From NCBI RefSeq assembly GCF_003149145.1, contig NZ_QGDQ01000005.1:1-64000 (forward strand): DNA of 64,000 nt. The letters run 5' to 3'. The position numbers and the translations under genes are program-made. This stretch comes from Quadrisphaera granulorum (lineage in GTDB: Bacteria; Actinomycetota; Actinomycetes; Actinomycetales; Quadrisphaeraceae). Under the pieces are notes generated by a model. The model had not been told where the DNA came from and made no database searches. It was given only the letters and a program-made list of their open reading frames with translations. Every line of letters starts with the position of its first letter. Positions within the stretch are counted from its first letter, which is position 1. Of the stretch, positions 19,790-33,920 are shown piece after piece.

Positions 19790-20542
19790 GTGAGCGGGGG
19801 ACGACGGGTGACGGGGTCGGGCAAGGACGTTGACAGTGGCGGCGGCAGGACGGGAGAGGTTGTCGACGTCCGCTCCGCCTATGTGCCGGGTGACACGATC
19901 CGGGTCCTCATGGCAGACGACCACGCCCTGTACCGACGCGGCCTGGAGATGGTCCTCGACATCGAGGACGACATCGACATCGTGGGGGAAGCCGGTGACG
20001 GCATGGAGGCCATCACCAAGGCCCGCGCGCTGCTGCCCGACATCGTGCTCATGGACCTGCGCATGCCGCGCCGGTCGGGCACGGAGGCGTGCACGGCCAT
20101 CAAGGCCGTAGCCCCCACCACCAAGATCATCATGTTGACGGTGAGTGACGAAGAGGCCGACCTGTTCGAGGCGGTTCGCGCCGGTGCCAACGGGTACCTG
20201 CTCAAGGACGTCCCCGGTGAGGACATCGCCGACGGCCTGCGTGCCGTCATGGGTGGGCAGTCCCTCATCAGTCCCTCGATGGCGGGTGCCCTGCTGTCGG
20301 AGTTCGCCGCGCTGTCGCGCGCCAGCGAGGCTCGCCCGTCGCTTCCGGTGCCGCGCCTGACCGACCGCGAGGTGCAGGTGCTCGGTCTTGTCGCGCGCGG
20401 CATGGGCAACCGTGAGATCGCCACTGAGCTCTTCATCAGCGAGAACACCGTCAAGAACCACGTGCGCAACATCCTCGAGAAGCTGCAGTTGCACTCGCGG
20501 GTCGAAGCTGCCCTGTATGCGGTCAATCAGCGGATGATCTAA
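19790..20542 (+). CDS. NarL/LuxR-family response regulator
   Basis: 250 residues. A 35-residue unconserved N-terminus precedes the receiver domain (IRVLMADDHALYRRGL) with phosphoacceptor D89 in VLMDLRMPR. A LuxR helix-turn-helix lies at about 183-245 (LTDREVQVLGLVARGMGNREIA and NTVKNHVRNIL). No histidine kinase is adjacent, so it is an orphan regulator. A similar regulator sits between hpf and secA in Streptomyces, as I recall. GTG 19790 and GTG 19808 are both possible starts. Confidence 0.88.
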   Translation: MSGGRRVTGSGKDVDSGGGRTGEVVDVRSAYVPGDTIRVLMADDHALYRRGLEMVLDIEDDIDIVGEAGDGMEAITKARALLPDIVLMDLRMPRRSGTEACTAIKAVAPTTKIIMLTVSDEEADLFEAVRAGANGYLLKDVPGEDIADGLRAVMGGQSLISPSMAGALLSEFAALSRASEARPSLPVPRLTDREVQVLGLVARGMGNREIATELFISENTVKNHVRNILEKLQLHSRVEAALYAVNQRMI

Positions 20543-20634
20543 GTCGCCTGACCGCCACCGGTCTGGAGCCGCAGTCTGACGAGGCAGCGGCTCGGTCAGC
20601 GCCGCCTGTCGGTGGTGGCTGACAGGCTGCGCGG

Positions 20635-21897
20635 ATGGCGGTCGAGACACCCGTGCACCTCCTCCCTGCCCCCGCGGAGCGATGGACGGCGGCCCAGGCG
20701 CGTCGCACCGCGATCGCCGCGCAGGGGCTTGCGGCGCCGCGCCCGGTGTCCGTGCTCACTGTGCGCCACCTACAGCGCGTGGTCGACGCCGTCGGACTGC
20801 TCCAGATCGACAGCATCCAGGTGCTCGCCCGCAGTCACACGTTGCCGCTGTTCAGCAGGCTCGGCCCGTACGACGTCGACCTCTTGCGCCGTGCCGCCGA
20901 GCAGCGACCCCGCCGCCTCGTGGAGTACTGGGCGCACGAGGCGAGTTTCGTGCCCCCGGCCACGCACCGTCTGCTGCGGTGGCGGATGGCGCGAGCAGCC
21001 TCCGACGCCTGGGGGAGTGTGCGGAGCGTCGTCGTCGAGCACCCTGGGATCGTCGACGCGGTGCGCGCCGAGGTGGCCGCGGCCGGCCCCATGACGGCGC
21101 GGGAACTCGAGGTGGCCCTCGCTCACGACGCGCCGCGTGCCCGCGACCACTGGGGCTGGAACTGGAGCGCCGTGAAGCGCGCTTGCGAACATCTCTTCTT
21201 CACCGGTGAGTTGACCGCTGCCGGGCGGACGACGGCGTTCGAGCGCCGTTACGACCTTACCGAGCGCGTGCTCCCGCCCGAGGTGGCGTCAGCGCCGGAC
21301 CCCGACGAGGCGGATGCCGTGCGCGGGCTCGTCGAGATCTCCGCACGGGCGCTCGGCGTGGCCGACGAGCCGGCGCTGCGCGACTACTTCCGCCTCAAAC
21401 CGGAGCCCAGCCGCCGTGCGATCGCGGAGCTCGTGGAGGGCGGGTCGCTGGTACCGGTCACCGTCCAGGGCTGGAACCGCCCCGCGTACCGCTGGATCGA
21501 CGCGCCGCGGCCGCGTCGTGTTGCGGCGCGGGCGCTGCTCTCGCCGTTCGACTCCCTCGTCTTCTTCAGGCCGCGCACCGAGGAGCTGTTCGGGGTGCGG
21601 TTGCGGCTGGAGGTTTACACGCCCGCCGCGCAGCGCGTGCACGGCTACTACGTGCTGCCCTTCCTCCTGGGTGACTCGCTGGTCGCCCGCGTCGACCTCA
21701 AGGCCGACCGTGCCCGCGGGGTCCTCGTGGTGCTGGCGGCGCACCGCGAGCCGTGGGCGCCGCCGGAGACGGCGGCGGAACTCGCTGCCGAGCTCTCGTC
21801 GATGGCGGCCTGGTTGGGTCTGGACGACGTCGAGGTCATGCCGCGCGGTGACCTCGCCGACGACCTCGCCCGCACTGTGGGCGCCACGGCGGGGTAG
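20635..21897 (+). CDS. winged-helix protein of the YcaQ/AlkX DNA glycosylase family (HTH_42)
   Basis: 420 residues. [23 protein letters not shown] near the N-terminus is the family signature; Q57-I58-D59 matches the Q-x-D catalytic motif of YcaQ-like interstrand-crosslink glycosylases, unlike the Q-x-Q of the AlkZ group. Further family landmarks are [30 protein letters not shown] and the C-terminal [20 protein letters not shown]. These enzymes unhook DNA crosslinks or bulky alkyl adducts. ATG 20635 has CAGGCT exactly six bases upstream and no ribosome site. Activity here is inferred from family. Confidence 0.85.
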   Translation: MAVETPVHLLPAPAERWTAAQARRTAIAAQGLAAPRPVSVLTVRHLQRVVDAVGLLQIDSIQVLARSHTLPLFSRLGPYDVDLLRRAAEQRPRRLVEYWAHEASFVPPATHRLLRWRMARAASDAWGSVRSVVVEHPGIVDAVRAEVAAAGPMTARELEVALAHDAPRARDHWGWNWSAVKRACEHLFFTGELTAAGRTTAFERRYDLTERVLPPEVASAPDPDEADAVRGLVEISARALGVADEPALRDYFRLKPEPSRRAIAELVEGGSLVPVTVQGWNRPAYRWIDAPRPRRVAARALLSPFDSLVFFRPRTEELFGVRLRLEVYTPAAQRVHGYYVLPFLLGDSLVARVDLKADRARGVLVVLAAHREPWAPPETAAELAAELSSMAAWLGLDDVEVMPRGDLADDLARTVGATAG

Positions 21898-21974
21898 TTG
21901 TCACGCTCCGCGAGGCTCCGATCGCGCTCCTGAGCTGCTGAAACGACTCCGACCGGACTGTCAGTGGTGCCCTC

Positions 21975-21980
21975 TAGCTT
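21975..21980 (+). promoter_or_regulatory. -10-like box, 13E12-type gene
   Basis: TAGCTT seven bases before ATG 21988; no ribosome site is visible. Confidence 0.35.
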
Positions 21981-21987
21981 GTGGAAC

Positions 21988-24756
<2,769 letters not shown>

Positions 24757-24798
24757 CGCGAGCCGCCCCCTTGCTGTGCCGGGCCGCGATCCTGCGTG

Positions 24799-25179
24799 TC
24801 AGGGCAGGTAGGCGTCTCGCACGACGACCTGGCGGGGGGTGGCGGCGTCCGGCGACAGCCCGGCTGCATCGAGGGCTTCGGTGACGACGGAGACAGCGTC
24901 AGCGTCAGCTTCATCCTCCGTGTGCGCCTCGAGCAGGAGCACCACCTCCAGGGAGCGGCTGTCGTCCGCAGCCACCACCGCAGCCTCGCGGGACGCGCTG
25001 TCCACCATCGCGGGCAGCCGGTTCCACGGCAGCTTCTCCGCTACGGCGTCAGCTGCGCCCTGGACGCCCCCGGTGGCTCCATCGGCGGGAGCCTGCAACT
25101 CGACGACGACGTGAACACGTCGCAGCGACGGGTCGCCGGGGGCCGGAGTGGGCGTAGGTCCGCTGGTCGGCACGGTCAC
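24799..25179 (-). CDS. hypothetical protein
   Basis: 126 residues, VTVPTSGPTPTPAPGDPSLR onward. It looks like one small alpha/beta domain with strands such as RRVHVVVELQAP and RSLEVVLLLEAHTED, ending in a conserved-looking RQVVVRDAYLP. I do not recognise the family. GTG 25179 is chosen over upstream in-frame codons because CACACT sits exactly six bases before it (25186-25191, complement), the same arrangement as the DUF95 gene. It lies between the 13E12 gene and the tandem GNAT gene; its context gives no clear role. Confidence 0.55.
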   Translation of the reverse strand: MTVPTSGPTPTPAPGDPSLRRVHVVVELQAPADGATGGVQGAADAVAEKLPWNRLPAMVDSASREAAVVAADDSRSLEVVLLLEAHTEDEADADAVSVVTEALDAAGLSPDAATPRQVVVRDAYLP

Positions 25180-25254
25180 CGAGCCAGTGTGGAGCTCTCC
25201 CGCCCGCCTCACCTCCGGAAATTTCGCCGGGGGCACCCCGCACGAGTCCTCGTC

Positions 25255-26445
25255 CTATGCCTCGCCGACGAGCAAGTCGTAGCGAACGAAGTCGTCGACG
25301 GTGCCGTCGCGCAGCTTCTCGGCTCCCCGGTCGACGCCGACCTCCTGGAAACCCACCCTCATGGCGAGCCGCCGGCTCGGCTCGTTCCGGCTGGCGATCC
25401 GCATCACCAGCCGCTCCATGCCCAGCCCACCGGACTCCACGGGCGCGAAGGCGTGCGCGACGACGAGGCGGACCGCGGCGGTGGTGACGCCCCGCCCGCG
25501 TGCGTCGGGGTGGCACCAGTAGCCGATCTCCCCGGCGCGGACACCCCCTCCGAGCGGGAAGAGCCCTACCTCCGCGACGAGCGGTGCGGGGTCGGGGCGC
25601 TCGCCGTCGTCGTCCCCGGAGATCTGGGGCTGATCGGACCGCACGGCCCAGAACACCCCGGCCCCCCGGGCCTGCTCCTCCTCGCGACCGGCCACCCAGC
25701 TCGCGGCGTCGAGCACCGTGTAGGGGTTCGGGAGCGACGGCAGCCACGCCTGGGTCGAGGCGGCGGCGCACGCCTCGGCCACCCGCTGCACGTCACCGGC
25801 GCGGTGCGGCCCCAGCCTGACGCCGCCTCCGGCGAGCTCGACGGGAACAAGCCAGCGGCTCTCGCGCTGCAGGGGGGAGTCCCAGCGCCAGGTGCCGATC
25901 CAGGCGTCGCGGAGGTCTCCCCGGACGGGCACCAGCGTTCGGACCGTTCCGTCGACGTCGCTGCCGCAGGCCCACGCGAGCCGTCGCGCCGGCCACGCCC
26001 CCGCTTCGACGCACCAGTGCACGGTCTGCAGTCCCAGCTCCACGAACGCCCAGGTCAGCACAAGCCTGACGGCGCTCGCCGTCGTCCCGCGCCCGCGCGC
26101 CTCGGGAAGCGCTGCGGCCGTCAGCCACCCGCCGCCCTCGCCGTCCTCGGCGAGCACCACCACCCCGGCGAACACCCCTGCCCTCTCGATGGCGAGGCGG
26201 TGCACGGGCCCGGACGGTCGATGCCCCGGCACTCCCAACCCGGATGTCAGCCCGGATGTCAGCCCGGATGTCAGCCCGGATGTCAGCCCGGACGGCAGGT
26301 CGGGCAGCCACCGTTGGACGTCGCGGTCGTCCAAGAGCTCCTGCACCAAAGCAGCGTCGGCGGGCCCGATCGGCCGAACCAGCACTTCGCGATCACCCAG
26401 CCGCAGGGTCGCGGGTGCCGGGTCCTCGCGATCGTTCCCGGTCAC
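25255..26445 (-). CDS. tandem-domain GNAT N-acetyltransferase
   Basis: 396 residues with two RimJ-like GNAT domains. The first (about 18-195) has [18 protein letters not shown], the second (about 200-390) has [19 protein letters not shown]; both show the Q/R-x-x-G-x-A acetyl-CoA loop in the form ARGRG. Four SGLT repeats (about 52-67) lie in the N-terminal part of the first domain. Substrate unknown; related proteins acetylate ribosomal proteins or small molecules. GTG 26445 has CACTGT exactly six bases upstream, suggesting a leaderless mRNA. Divergent from secA. Confidence 0.8.
   Translation of the reverse strand: MTGNDREDPAPATLRLGDREVLVRPIGPADAALVQELLDDRDVQRWLPDLPSGLTSGLTSGLTSGLTSGLGVPGHRPSGPVHRLAIERAGVFAGVVVLAEDGEGGGWLTAAALPEARGRGTTASAVRLVLTWAFVELGLQTVHWCVEAGAWPARRLAWACGSDVDGTVRTLVPVRGDLRDAWIGTWRWDSPLQRESRWLVPVELAGGGVRLGPHRAGDVQRVAEACAAASTQAWLPSLPNPYTVLDAASWVAGREEEQARGAGVFWAVRSDQPQISGDDDGERPDPAPLVAEVGLFPLGGGVRAGEIGYWCHPDARGRGVTTAAVRLVVAHAFAPVESGGLGMERLVMRIASRNEPSRRLAMRVGFQEVGVDRGAEKLRDGTVDDFVRYDLLVGEA
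26241..26288. repeat. four 12-base repeats in the GNAT gene
   Basis: CGGATGTCAGCC four times without mismatch, encoding SGLT units on the minus strand. Confidence 0.97.
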
Positions 26446-26507
26446 CGCCGCACAGTGGTGCCTGTGGCCCTCCGAGGCAAGTGGGCCTGAGCGGTCCGGC
26501 CCGCGCC

Positions 26508-26542
26508 TACGATGGCAAGGGCCTTTCGAGTGGCCTTTCGAG
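26508..26542 (+). promoter_or_regulatory. secA promoter region with 11-base direct repeat
   Basis: TACGAT (26508-26513) is a possible -10 box. It is followed by GGCCTTTCGAG twice (26520-26530 and 26532-26542), one base apart, in what would be the secA leader. Confidence 0.4.
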
Positions 26543-26582
26543 CTGTTCTGCGAGTGTGAGCAAGAAGAATCGGGGAGGGACC

Positions 26583-29282
<2,700 letters not shown>

Positions 29283-29290
29283 GTCCAGAA

Positions 29291-29312
29291 CCCGCCGATC
29301 ATTCGCGGCGGG
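29291..29312. terminator. hairpin between secA and the Rv3235-like gene
   Basis: CCCGCCG pairs with CGGCGGG across an 8-base loop. It serves convergent genes and almost touches the stop at 29314. Confidence 0.65.
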
Positions 29313-29313
29313 C

Positions 29314-29886
29314 TCAGCCGACCTGCAGTGCGGTGACGCGCCACCGACCGTCGAGGCCTTCGAGTCTCACGGCGGCGGCGCGCACCCGCTCGCCGTCCCA
29401 GACGACCACCGCGGCTTCGACCACACCGTCGCGGGGCGAGGTGGCGAGAACCCGGCGGACGACGGCGCGGGTGGCGCGGCGGCGGCCGCGCACGCGCTGC
29501 GCGAGCGCGGCGCGCTGCTGGAGGCCGGCGTAGACCTCGGCGGTCAGCCACCGCAGGAGCTGCGCGGCGGGCCGCGTGCCCGCGAGGACCTCGACGGCGG
29601 CGACGACGAGGCCCCCGCACAGTGGCTCCGGATCGGGCAGCGAGGTGGTCGCTGTCACCCGCGGGGCGACGGCCGGGTCGACACCCTGCGGGGCGCGTCC
29701 CTCGAGGACGAGCGGCAGCACCCCCTGAAGGGCGATGACGGGTGGGCGGCGCCGCTCGACGGGAGCGCCCAGCGCCTTGGGCTCCGAGCGCGGTGCGGGC
29801 ACCACACGGATTACCGGCGGAGCTGGCGGCGCCGGTGGCGGCGAGAGGGACGGGGGAGCTGAGCGAGTCGACGCTGCGGTGCTCAC
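29314..29886 (-). CDS. Rv3235-family protein (conserved actinobacterial)
   Basis: 190 residues. A Pro/Ala-rich N-terminus of about 60 residues is followed by a conserved domain with AAQLLRWLTAEVYAGLQQRAALA and a C-terminal beta portion, VEAAVVVWDGERVRAAAVRLEGLDGRWRV. The family is found near secA in Actinobacteria (Rv3235 in M. tuberculosis); its role is unknown. GTG 29886 overlaps the stop of the LysM gene by four bases, so the two are translationally coupled and may act together at the envelope. Confidence 0.75.
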   Translation of the reverse strand: MSTAASTRSAPPSLSPPPAPPAPPVIRVVPAPRSEPKALGAPVERRRPPVIALQGVLPLVLEGRAPQGVDPAVAPRVTATTSLPDPEPLCGGLVVAAVEVLAGTRPAAQLLRWLTAEVYAGLQQRAALAQRVRGRRRATRAVVRRVLATSPRDGVVEAAVVVWDGERVRAAAVRLEGLDGRWRVTALQVG

Positions 29887-30650
29887 GGGGCGACCAGCCG
29901 CTGACCGGGACGGAGCCGGTCGGGGTCGGACCCAATGACAGCGCGGTTGGCGGCGTACCAGCGGGGCCAGGCAGCGGCGACAGCCGCTCGCGTGCTGCCT
30001 GCGGGCAGGTGCCGTGCGGTGATCGTCCACAGGGTGTCGCCCGGCTGCACCACCACCGTTGTCGGGCCGGCCGTCGTCGTCGAAGCCCGTGTGGTCGGGG
30101 GTGCTGACAGGGGCGCGGGTGCGGGTGCGGGTGCGGTCGTGGGGGTTGGGGTGGCCGCAGGAGCGGCGGGCGTGGAGTGCGCGCTCGACGGCCAGGACAG
30201 GCTCGGGGCGGTGCTGGCCGTCGTCGTCGCCTTCGTCATCGTCGTCGCCGTCGTCCGCTCGGCTGCCATCGCGGGGGCTGCCACCCCACCGAGGACCGCG
30301 GCGCCCAGCAGACCCGCGAGCAGCCGGCGCAGGAGCAGGGGCGTCGTCGCGGCGGCAACGGCACGCAATGCCGCTCCGGCGCGGCCACCGATGCCGCAGG
30401 CGCTCGCCACCACTGCGGCCGCGGCACCGGCGCACCACACGAGCAGCACGGCGCCCAGGGCGAAGCCGGCGATGCCGGCGACGGCCGAGTCGACGTCCAG
30501 GGGCGCCTGGCCGAGGCCGCGCACGGCATCCACGGCGAGCGCCACCCCGGCGGTGCCGAGCGATCCGACGGCGACCGTCGCGAGGGCCGACCGCCAGCCG
30601 TTGGTGCTCATTGCCTTCGTTTGATGGTGTTTGCTGTCGCTAGATGGCAT
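29883..30650 (-). CDS. LysM-domain membrane protein
   Basis: 255 residues. There are membrane segments at about 20-40, 57-85 and 100-125, a Thr/Pro/Ala-rich linker (about 130-200), and a C-terminal LysM motif (VVVQPGDTLWTITARHL...RPGQRLVAP) that binds peptidoglycan from outside. ATG 30650 has CATCAT exactly six bases upstream; ATG 30611 (MSTNGWRS) is an alternative because the intervening codons are unusually A/T-rich. It is cotranscribed with the Rv3235-type gene, which suggests a cell-wall role. Confidence 0.8.
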   Translation of the reverse strand: MPSSDSKHHQTKAMSTNGWRSALATVAVGSLGTAGVALAVDAVRGLGQAPLDVDSAVAGIAGFALGAVLLVWCAGAAAAVVASACGIGGRAGAALRAVAAATTPLLLRRLLAGLLGAAVLGGVAAPAMAAERTTATTMTKATTTASTAPSLSWPSSAHSTPAAPAATPTPTTAPAPAPAPLSAPPTTRASTTTAGPTTVVVQPGDTLWTITARHLPAGSTRAAVAAAWPRWYAANRAVIGSDPDRLRPGQRLVAP

Positions 30651-30736
30651 GTGCGGATGATGCCGTCGCCGCCGTCCGACGCTGCGATCTCGGTGGGTGG
30701 CGTGTGGACAGAGGACGCCGTCCGGATCAGCGCGCT

Positions 30737-30742
30737 TACCGT
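30737..30742 (+). promoter_or_regulatory. -10-like box, hypothetical gene
   Basis: TACCGT six bases before ATG 30749. Confidence 0.45.
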
Positions 30743-30748
30743 GGGTCC

Positions 30749-31300
30749 ATGCGCTGGGACGCTCTGTTCGCCGACCTCGAGGCGCAGCTCGACGCCGCCG
30801 CCGACGACGTCGCCGCCATGCACGCCGAGCGGGTGCGCGCGGAGGTCGCGGGTGTTGAGCTGCGCGACCGGCTGCGCGCAGCCCCGGGCCAGCGGTTGGT
30901 GGTGCGTCTCGACGGCGGAAGCTCGGTGGAGGGTGTCCTGAGCGCCGCCGGGCCGGACTGGCTGCTCGTGCGCGAGGCGACAGGGGAGGCGCTGGTCCCG
31001 CTGGCTGCCGTGGCGTTGCTGCAAGGCCTCACGCGGTCGCTGGCAGCTCCGCCGGGGGTCGTCGAGGGCCGCCTCGGTCTGGCGTCCGCGCTGCGGGGCC
31101 TCGCCCGCGACAGGTCACCGGTGACGGTGTGGCTGCGGGGTCACCCGCCCCTGGTGCTCACCGGCACGGTCGACAGGGTGGGAGCAGACCACCTCGACCT
31201 CGCTCAGCACCCGGTGGACGAACCGCGCCGCCAGGGTGCGGTGCGCGGGGTGGTCGTCGTCCCCGTGGGGGCGCTGGGCTGCGTGCGCCGTTCGGGCTGA
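30749..31300 (+). CDS. conserved hypothetical protein, two SH3-like halves
   Basis: 183 residues. A helical N-terminus (DALFADLEAQLDAAADDVAAMHAE) precedes two similar beta segments, RLVVRLDGGSSVEGVLSAAGPDWLLVRE and PVTVWLRGHPPLVLTGTVDRVGADHLDLA, each resembling a small barrel around a conserved G-x-x-x-x-x-G-x-D turn. I do not recognise a named family. ATG 30749 has TACCGT exactly six bases upstream and no ribosome site. It is divergent from the LysM gene and converges on the HTH gene. Confidence 0.7.
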   Translation: MRWDALFADLEAQLDAAADDVAAMHAERVRAEVAGVELRDRLRAAPGQRLVVRLDGGSSVEGVLSAAGPDWLLVREATGEALVPLAAVALLQGLTRSLAAPPGVVEGRLGLASALRGLARDRSPVTVWLRGHPPLVLTGTVDRVGADHLDLAQHPVDEPRRQGAVRGVVVVPVGALGCVRRSG

Positions 31301-31312
31301 CGGCCTGAGAGC

Positions 31313-31543
31313 TCAGTCGGCGAGCTCGGCCTCGAACTCGGAGTTCGAGGCGACGAGGGCGCGCGTCTCGGCGTACTTGCCCTGGATGTAGTCCTCCAGG
31401 ACGGAGATCTCCACCCGCCACTGCCCGCGACCGCCGACCTTGATGGCGGGCAGCTCGCCGCTGCGCACGAGGGCGTAGGCCTGCGCGGCCGACACCTGGA
31501 GGGTCTCGGCCACGTCGGCGAGGGTCATGAAGCGCGCGGCCAC
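31313..31543 (-). CDS. excisionase-like helix-turn-helix protein
   Basis: 76 residues. FMTLADVAETLQVSAAQAYALVRSGELPAIKVGGRGQWRVE is a compact MerR/excisionase-type (HTH_17) DNA-binding domain, followed by SVLEDYIQGKYAETRALVAS. Proteins of this exact type are widespread single-copy regulators in Actinobacteria and often lie beside the SAF-TadZ genes, as here. GTG 31543 is preferred: GGGAG lies nine bases upstream and homology begins here, although the frame stays open further upstream. Target genes are unknown. Confidence 0.8.
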   Translation of the reverse strand: MAARFMTLADVAETLQVSAAQAYALVRSGELPAIKVGGRGQWRVEISVLEDYIQGKYAETRALVASNSEFEAELAD

Positions 31544-31759
31544 GTCCGGATGCTCCCACGCGGACGGCGGATGGTCCTCGCTTGTCCACCGACGATCACC
31601 CACTGTGACCAGGTGCTGACGCCCGTGCGCGCGCCGCCCCGACCGACCCAGCTCTCCACCACCCGGACGGGGAGATCCAGCGCGCGGGGGCATCGCGTCG
31701 CCGCCACCGGCTGCGACGCTCCGTGACGCCCCGACCAATCCCGTCCCCAGGAGCCCCCC

Positions 31760-32467
31760 TTGGTCGCCGTCGCCGTCGTGCCCTCGTCACCCCCTGCCGC
31801 TCGCCTGCGCGCGCCGTCCTGGCGCGACCCCCGGCTGGTGATCGGCCTGCTCCTCGTGCTTGCCTCGGTGCTGGTCGGGGCCCGTGTCGTCTCGGCGGCG
31901 GACGAGACGACACCGGTGTGGGTCGCGGCGCACACGCTCGTCCCCGGAGAGGCCATCACCGCCGACGACGTGCGCGCGGTGCGGGTGCGGCTCGAGGGAG
32001 GCACCGCCGGTTACCTCGCCGCGGGGTCCGCGCCTCCCACCGGTGCCGTCGCGCTGCGTCCGGTGGCCGCGGGAGACCTGCTGCCCCGCAGCGCCGTCGG
32101 CAGCGCCGCCGCGCTGAGCACCCGGCCCGTGGGCCTTCCCGTCGACGGACCGTTCCCGTCGGGCCTGGTCGCGGGGTCGCTGGTGGATGTCTGGGTCACC
32201 CCCGTGCCCTCCCGCACCGGTGCCGTGGCCAGCGCGACGACGGCCACGGCGTCCGCCGGTCAGGACCCCACCGCGCCCCGCCAGCTCGCCGCCTCCGCCG
32301 TCGTGCAGGAGGTCGTCACCGACGGTGGCTCCTTCGCCGCGGGCCGCGGCGGCCTCGTCCAGGTGGAACTCCCACCCGCCCAGCTCCAGGAGGCGCTCGT
32401 GGCGCTGGCCTCCGACGCCACGGTCTCGCTGGTGCTGGTGCCCGGCTCGACCCCGGCGGGTAGCTGA
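31760..32467 (+). CDS. SAF-domain protein, CpaB/RcpC-like
   Basis: 235 residues. A membrane anchor at about 27-47 is followed by a SAF domain (PVWVAAHTLVPGEAITADDVRAVRV, about 52-115) and an Ala/Thr-rich region. CpaB-like proteins belong to Flp/Tad pilus systems, where they sit in the periplasm or outer face. TTG 31760 has AGGAG six bases upstream; no in-frame ATG or GTG has a comparable site. One base separates its stop from the TadZ-like gene. The pilus ATPase and platform genes lie about 12 kb downstream. Confidence 0.75.
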   Translation: MVAVAVVPSSPPAARLRAPSWRDPRLVIGLLLVLASVLVGARVVSAADETTPVWVAAHTLVPGEAITADDVRAVRVRLEGGTAGYLAAGSAPPTGAVALRPVAAGDLLPRSAVGSAAALSTRPVGLPVDGPFPSGLVAGSLVDVWVTPVPSRTGAVASATTATASAGQDPTAPRQLAASAVVQEVVTDGGSFAAGRGGLVQVELPPAQLQEALVALASDATVSLVLVPGSTPAGS

Positions 32468-32468
32468 G

Positions 32469-33920
32469 ATGTCCGCCGCTCCGCGTCGCTCCGGCGTCTC
32501 CCCACTGCCCCTGCTCACGGCGGTGCCCGGCCCTGAGGAAGCGCAGCTCGTCGCTGCCCTCGGGCGCGTGCCCGGCGTCGTCGTCGTCCGCCGGTGCGCC
32601 GACCTCGGCGAGCTCCTCTCGGCCAGCGCCGCCGGCCACGGCCGGGCGGCACTGCTGTCCGCCGACCTGCACCGGCTCGACCGTGACGCCCTCGCGCGGC
32701 TGGCAGTCTCGGGCACCGCGGTGGTCGGCGTGCTCCCTGCCGTCGGGGCCGCGAGCGCCGCCGCACGCCTGCAGGCGATGGGCGTCTCTCACGTCGTCTC
32801 CGCGGGGGCGACAGGGGTCGAGGTCGCCGCGGTGGTCACCGCCGCCGTCACTGAGGCGGCCAGTGGGGTCCACGACGACGGCAGCGCCGCAGGCGGTCGC
32901 GTCCCGTCCCCGACGCCCGTGCCCTCCGTGGAGCGCGCGCCGCTCTCCGCGCCGAGCGCCAGCCCCCAGGACCCGCGTCTGGACCGTGACGACGACGATG
33001 AGGACGACGACGGCGGGACCGTCCCGCTCGACCCGGCGCGCCGCGCGGGCCGCCTCCTCGCCGTCTGGGGCGCTCCCGGCGCTCCCGGACGCACGACCGT
33101 CGCGGTGTCGGTCGCTGCCGAGCTCGCCGCCCTCGGCGAGCACGTGCTCCTCGTTGACGCCGACACGTGGGCCGCCAGCACCGCGCAGGCGCTGGGGCTG
33201 CTCGACGAGTCCGCGGGCATCGCCGCCGCCTGCCGCGCCGCGGCCGCCGGAACCCTGACCCCGGGCCGCCTGCTGCAGCTCGCGCCCGCTGCCTCACCCC
33301 GGCTGTCCGTCCTCACGGGTCTGCCACGCGCCGACCGGTGGCACGAACTCGGCGCGGCCGCCCTGGAGGAGCTGTGGTCGACCTGCCGCACCGCGGCCAC
33401 CTGGACCGTCATCGACTGCGCAGCACCGCTCGAGCAGGACGAGGAGCTGGTGCTCGACACGGCGGCACCCCGCCGCAACGCCGCCACGACGACCGCGCTG
33501 ACCTGCGCCGACGAGATGCTCGTCGTGGGCCAGGCGGACCCGGTCGGGCTGCAGCGCCTGGTCCGGGCGCTCGCGGACCTCGCCGAGGCGCTGCCCGAGC
33601 TCGCCGGTCCGCCGCGTGCCGTGGTCACCAAGGTGCGCTCGTCGGCGGTGGGGCAGGGCCCGTCGGCGCGGGTGGCCGAGGCGCTGGCGCGCTATGCCGG
33701 TGTGCGCGACGCGGTGCTCGTGCCCGACGACCGGGCCGCGTGCGACCTTGCCCTGCTCACCGGCCGGACCCTGCGTGAATGTGCCCCCGGTTCTGCGGCG
33801 AGGACGGCCCTCGCGGGCCTGGCGCGTGAGCTGGCTACCCGGGCGTTGGAGGCCGACGGCGAGGGCACACCAGCCCCCGTGCGCACCCGGCGTCGGCGGT
33901 GGGTGAGGATGCGCGGGTGA
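32469..33920 (+). CDS. TadZ/CpaE-like P-loop ATPase
   Basis: 483 residues. The first 150 residues resemble a degenerate receiver-like domain; an acidic linker (DRDDDDEDDDGG) leads to a MinD/ParA-type ATPase. The P-loop is GAPGAPGRTT with Arg in place of the usual Lys, and LLVDADTWAAS and VVGQADPVGLQRL are family landmarks. TadZ localises the pilus machine. Gly-Arg-Thr P-loops occur in other actinobacterial TadZ-like proteins to my knowledge. It overlaps the next gene by four bases. Confidence 0.78.
   Translation: MSAAPRRSGVSPLPLLTAVPGPEEAQLVAALGRVPGVVVVRRCADLGELLSASAAGHGRAALLSADLHRLDRDALARLAVSGTAVVGVLPAVGAASAAARLQAMGVSHVVSAGATGVEVAAVVTAAVTEAASGVHDDGSAAGGRVPSPTPVPSVERAPLSAPSASPQDPRLDRDDDDEDDDGGTVPLDPARRAGRLLAVWGAPGAPGRTTVAVSVAAELAALGEHVLLVDADTWAASTAQALGLLDESAGIAAACRAAAAGTLTPGRLLQLAPAASPRLSVLTGLPRADRWHELGAAALEELWSTCRTAATWTVIDCAAPLEQDEELVLDTAAPRRNAATTTALTCADEMLVVGQADPVGLQRLVRALADLAEALPELAGPPRAVVTKVRSSAVGQGPSARVAEALARYAGVRDAVLVPDDRAACDLALLTGRTLRECAPGSAARTALAGLARELATRALEADGEGTPAPVRTRRRRWVRMRG

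Noticed and set aside
26241-26288. CRISPR array (regular 12-base repeats)
   Set aside because: No spacers, units too short, and the repeats are in frame inside a GNAT gene. The same applies to the 18-base repeats at 42646.
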